Below, piece after piece: positions 62,372 to 64,000 of a stretch of 64,000 nt of DNA. The notes beneath the pieces were generated by a model. That model did not search any database. It saw only the letters and a list, made by a program, of their open reading frames with translations, and was not told the DNA's origin. How positions within the stretch are numbered: position 1 is the first letter of the stretch; each line of letters begins with the position of its first letter. Source of the stretch: Paenibacillus sophorae (lineage in GTDB: Bacteria > Bacillota > Bacilli > Paenibacillales > Paenibacillaceae); contig NZ_CP076607.1 in NCBI RefSeq assembly GCF_018966525.1, forward strand, positions 558,001-622,000. Reading direction: 5' to 3'. The translations under genes and the position numbers were made by a program.

Positions 62372-62797
62372 TTACCGCATCATGGGCACTTCAAAATTGT
62401 CCGAATGAAAATGGCTGTAGTACCGCCCATTCTCCGCCGTAAATTTCAGCACGCAGTAGTCCGGGTCGGTCACGCCGAGCGGATAATAGTCCGTATCGCC
62501 CTCACGCCAAATCAGGTCCTTGGAGTCCTGATCCTCCAGCACCTCCATCGTCCCTCTCAGCATAACGCCCTTAAACGTACGCGGATTGCAGAAGTACACA
62601 CAGGCCTGCGGATAGTTCCGATACTGCCGGACCCGCATGGAGGAGGTATTGGTCGTGAAATAAAAGACTCCCTGTCCTTCCCTGCGGCGCGGCGGCAGCA
62701 TTGCTTTCATGTTCGGAAACCCCTCGTCATCCACGGAACCGATAAAAGAAACCTCGGCCTGGTCGATTAAAGCCTCGATCGTCTGGTCCATTTCCAT
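62372..62797 (-). CDS. Pyridoxamine 5'-phosphate oxidase family protein
   Basis: A 141-residue split-barrel flavin-binding protein of the general-stress-protein-26 type (VSFIGSVDDEGFPNMKAMLP, VFYFTTNTSSMRVRQYR). GGGAGGAAAAATGC precedes the ATG. It is too short to be PdxH; relatives bind FMN or F420 and act on unknown substrates. First gene of a unit with the Crp/Fnr regulator. Confidence 0.87.
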   Translation of the reverse strand: MEMDQTIEALIDQAEVSFIGSVDDEGFPNMKAMLPPRRREGQGVFYFTTNTSSMRVRQYRNYPQACVYFCNPRTFKGVMLRGTMEVLEDQDSKDLIWREGDTDYYPLGVTDPDYCVLKFTAENGRYYSHFHSDNFEVPMMR

Positions 62798-62952
62798 TGC
62801 ATTTTTCCTCCCGGCGGATAAGAATGACTTGCTCCGTCTTCCATTTTAAGGGAATCGGGCTTAGTTGTACATTACTCACCTTTACGTAGGCGGGAGAATA
62901 CCATTCCTTTGATAATATCGTATGTCCTCATATAAAAGTGGTGGTCTTGAGA

Positions 62953-63318
62953 CTAGCTATGCTCCGCTAGCTGCACTTCAAAGCCGTCCGGGTCCAGGAT
63001 ATAAAAGAACCGCAGGGGGGGATTGGGTGCGACCGGCCCGCGGACAGTCGGGATGCCCTCGCTCTTTAGGTATTCCATTGCCTCATCCAGGGACTCCACC
63101 TCAAAACCAATAGACACGCCGGATTCCGGCTTCAGTACCGATTCGCTCCCCTGAATTAGCTCAATTTTCGGCTGCCCATCCGTCCCCAGCATGGCGATCT
63201 GCCTGCCTCTGCTCTCGAATCTGCGCTGAATCGGGAGTTTGAGAATCCCGTGATAGAAGTTCAGGGACGCCTCCAAATCGCGCACCCGGAGTGTAATCCA
63301 ATTCATGCTCAAATTCAT
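62953..63318 (-). CDS. VOC superfamily (glyoxalase/bleomycin resistance-like) protein
   Basis: A 121-residue metal-binding protein with the two beta-alpha-beta-beta-beta modules of the VOC fold (WITLRVRDLEASLNFYHGIL at the start, FFYILDPDGFEVQLAEH at the end, the last with the metal-ligand Glu). ATG 63318 follows AGGGGGATACACGC. The substrate is unknown. Confidence 0.88.
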   Translation of the reverse strand: MNLSMNWITLRVRDLEASLNFYHGILKLPIQRRFESRGRQIAMLGTDGQPKIELIQGSESVLKPESGVSIGFEVESLDEAMEYLKSEGIPTVRGPVAPNPPLRFFYILDPDGFEVQLAEHS

Positions 63319-63369
63319 GCGTGTATCCCCCTCTGTTGATTGTCCCATCCGCTAATGTGCTATCAACGG

Positions 63370-63400
63370 AAAAAGACGGCGGGAAGCCGTCTTTTTCTCT
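63370..63400. terminator. Bidirectional terminator
   Basis: AAAAAGACGGC / GCCGTCTTTTT, loop GGGAA. Confidence 0.9.
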
Positions 63401-63411
63401 CCCATTTCTAT

Positions 63412-63579
63412 TTACACCACCAGAAACTCCGCGTTCTTCTCGCATTCCGCGCACTTCGCCGGCGGGTCCCAGTCCGAGAATTCCGTATCTTTCAGATCCA
63501 CGATGTCGGGCGCATCCTCATATTCGTCAACGAACATGTCGATGGCCAGCTCCAGATGTTCTTTGCATACTACATACAT
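63412..63579 (-). CDS. CxxH/CxxC protein
   Basis: A 55-residue protein found by reading the minus strand from ATG 63577-63579 to TAA 63412-63414. It begins MYVVCKEHLELAIDMFVDEY and ends with KCAECEKNAEFLVV, so the pattern C-x-x-H then C-x-x-C is exact. This small zinc-ribbon-like family is normally encoded near rlmH in Bacillales, which supports this being the chromosomal side. Confidence 0.85.
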   Translation of the reverse strand: MYVVCKEHLELAIDMFVDEYEDAPDIVDLKDTEFSDWDPPAKCAECEKNAEFLVV

Positions 63580-63750
63580 TTCCTGCAAGCATTCCTTTCC
63601 CTTTGCCTCTTAAGGCGTAATACTCCTCTTACTGTTCTACCACAATTCCGGCGAAAAAGGAACCAATAAACCCGCAAAAACGGCCGCCTGACGCAGCTTG
63701 CCTTTACGGGTCTATGAATGGCCTTGCTGTGCCAAAATGCTGCGTTTGGC

Positions 63751-64000
63751 TTAATTGGCCGAAGAGGCGCGCTGCGCCGTATACCCCGGCCGATCGAGCT
63801 CATACAATCTGCGGTACCGAGGCTCGGAAGCCATCAGCTCGGCGTGGGTGCCGCGCATTTCGACTCTGCCGTTCTCCATAAAAATCACTTCGTCCATCCG
63901 CTCCGCGCCGACCAGGTGATGCGTGACCCAGATCAGCGTCTTGCCCTCCATTGCGGCAAAAATCGTCGACAGCAGCTCCCGCTCAGTACGCGGATCGAGG
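63751..64000 (-). CDS. cydC: ABC exporter subunit, CydC-like, C-terminal part
   Basis: Frame open to the window edge; only the end of the nucleotide-binding domain is seen. After LDPRTEREL (post-Walker-B region) comes TLIWVTHHLVGAERMD with the switch histidine, then ENGRVEMRGTHAELMA and RYRRLYELDRPG. The order and wording are those of CydC, the thiol/heme exporter subunit needed for cytochrome bd assembly. A CydD assignment is possible because the upstream part is missing. Confidence 0.78.
   Translation of the reverse strand, partial: LDPRTERELLSTIFAAMEGKTLIWVTHHLVGAERMDEVIFMENGRVEMRGTHAELMASEPRYRRLYELDRPGYTAQRASSAN

Noticed and set aside
1..64000. CRISPR arrays, tRNA and rRNA genes
   Set aside because: No regular spacer-repeat series, no tRNA cloverleaf and no rRNA segments were recognised by eye.

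Overview
The window looks like chromosomal DNA of a Paenibacillus-type Firmicute. Ribosome-binding sites are strong GGAGG types, TTG and GTG starts are common, and the flanking genes are typical of that group: HelD, RlmH, a CxxH/CxxC protein and CydC. This is inference from gene content; no 16S or similar marker is present.

Left flank (1 to about 8.28 kb): the end of a short-chain dehydrogenase, a TetR regulator, the helicase-like RNA polymerase recycling factor HelD, a frameshifted small gene, a frameshifted secreted protein with a small membrane protein, and an amino-acid permease behind a glycine riboswitch. Right flank (60.45 to 64 kb): rlmH, a DUF4386 membrane protein, a Crp/Fnr regulator, a pyridoxamine-oxidase-like protein, a VOC protein, a CxxH/CxxC protein and the end of cydC.

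Between them (8.28 to 60.47 kb) is the main discovery. A short sequence, TTRTGRTACGGTTCACCG, recurs in one orientation at 8285, 10291, 11107, 13403, 16675, 22271, 26679, 28166, 31022, 35452 and 60453. The last copy is the 3' end of rlmH (codons for G-E-P-Y-H-K-stop), the site used by staphylococcal SCC elements. The copies cut the region into ten cassettes, A to J. D, G and J also have matching terminal inverted repeats just inside the sites. The region is therefore best read as a serial array of SCC-like cassettes stacked at rlmH.

Cassette content: A, hydrolase + TetR; B, one hypothetical gene; C, small protein + MFS exporter + membrane peptide; D, TetR + MATE exporter + coiled-coil protein; E, ThyX, resolvase with res site, Rep-like protein, repressor and one large serine recombinase; F, TPR-like protein, XRE regulator, leucine-rich-repeat protein, TetR and isochorismatase-like hydrolase; G, one methyltransferase; H, two secreted or unknown proteins and a decayed recombinase tail; I, LytTR-DUF3021-hydrolase operon, DUF4386 protein and AraC regulator; J (25 kb), the full SCC-like element. 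Only E and J carry complete or nearly complete large recombinases, so the small cassettes were probably moved in trans or lost their recombinases.

Cassette J starts with a defence block: a GHKL ATPase fused to a nuclease-like domain with a C5 methyltransferase, then a second C5 methyltransferase facing a NaeI-family restriction enzyme, and a PLD-like protein. It continues with two ArgR-like regulators, several unknown proteins, an EcsC-like protein and a lipoprotein. It ends with the SCC-type core: primase-helicase (Cch-like), RadC-like protein, small ORFs and two overlapping large serine recombinases (CcrA/CcrB-like). The first recombinase has an in-frame TGA. Two small PD-(D/E)XK proteins lie between the recombinases and rlmH.
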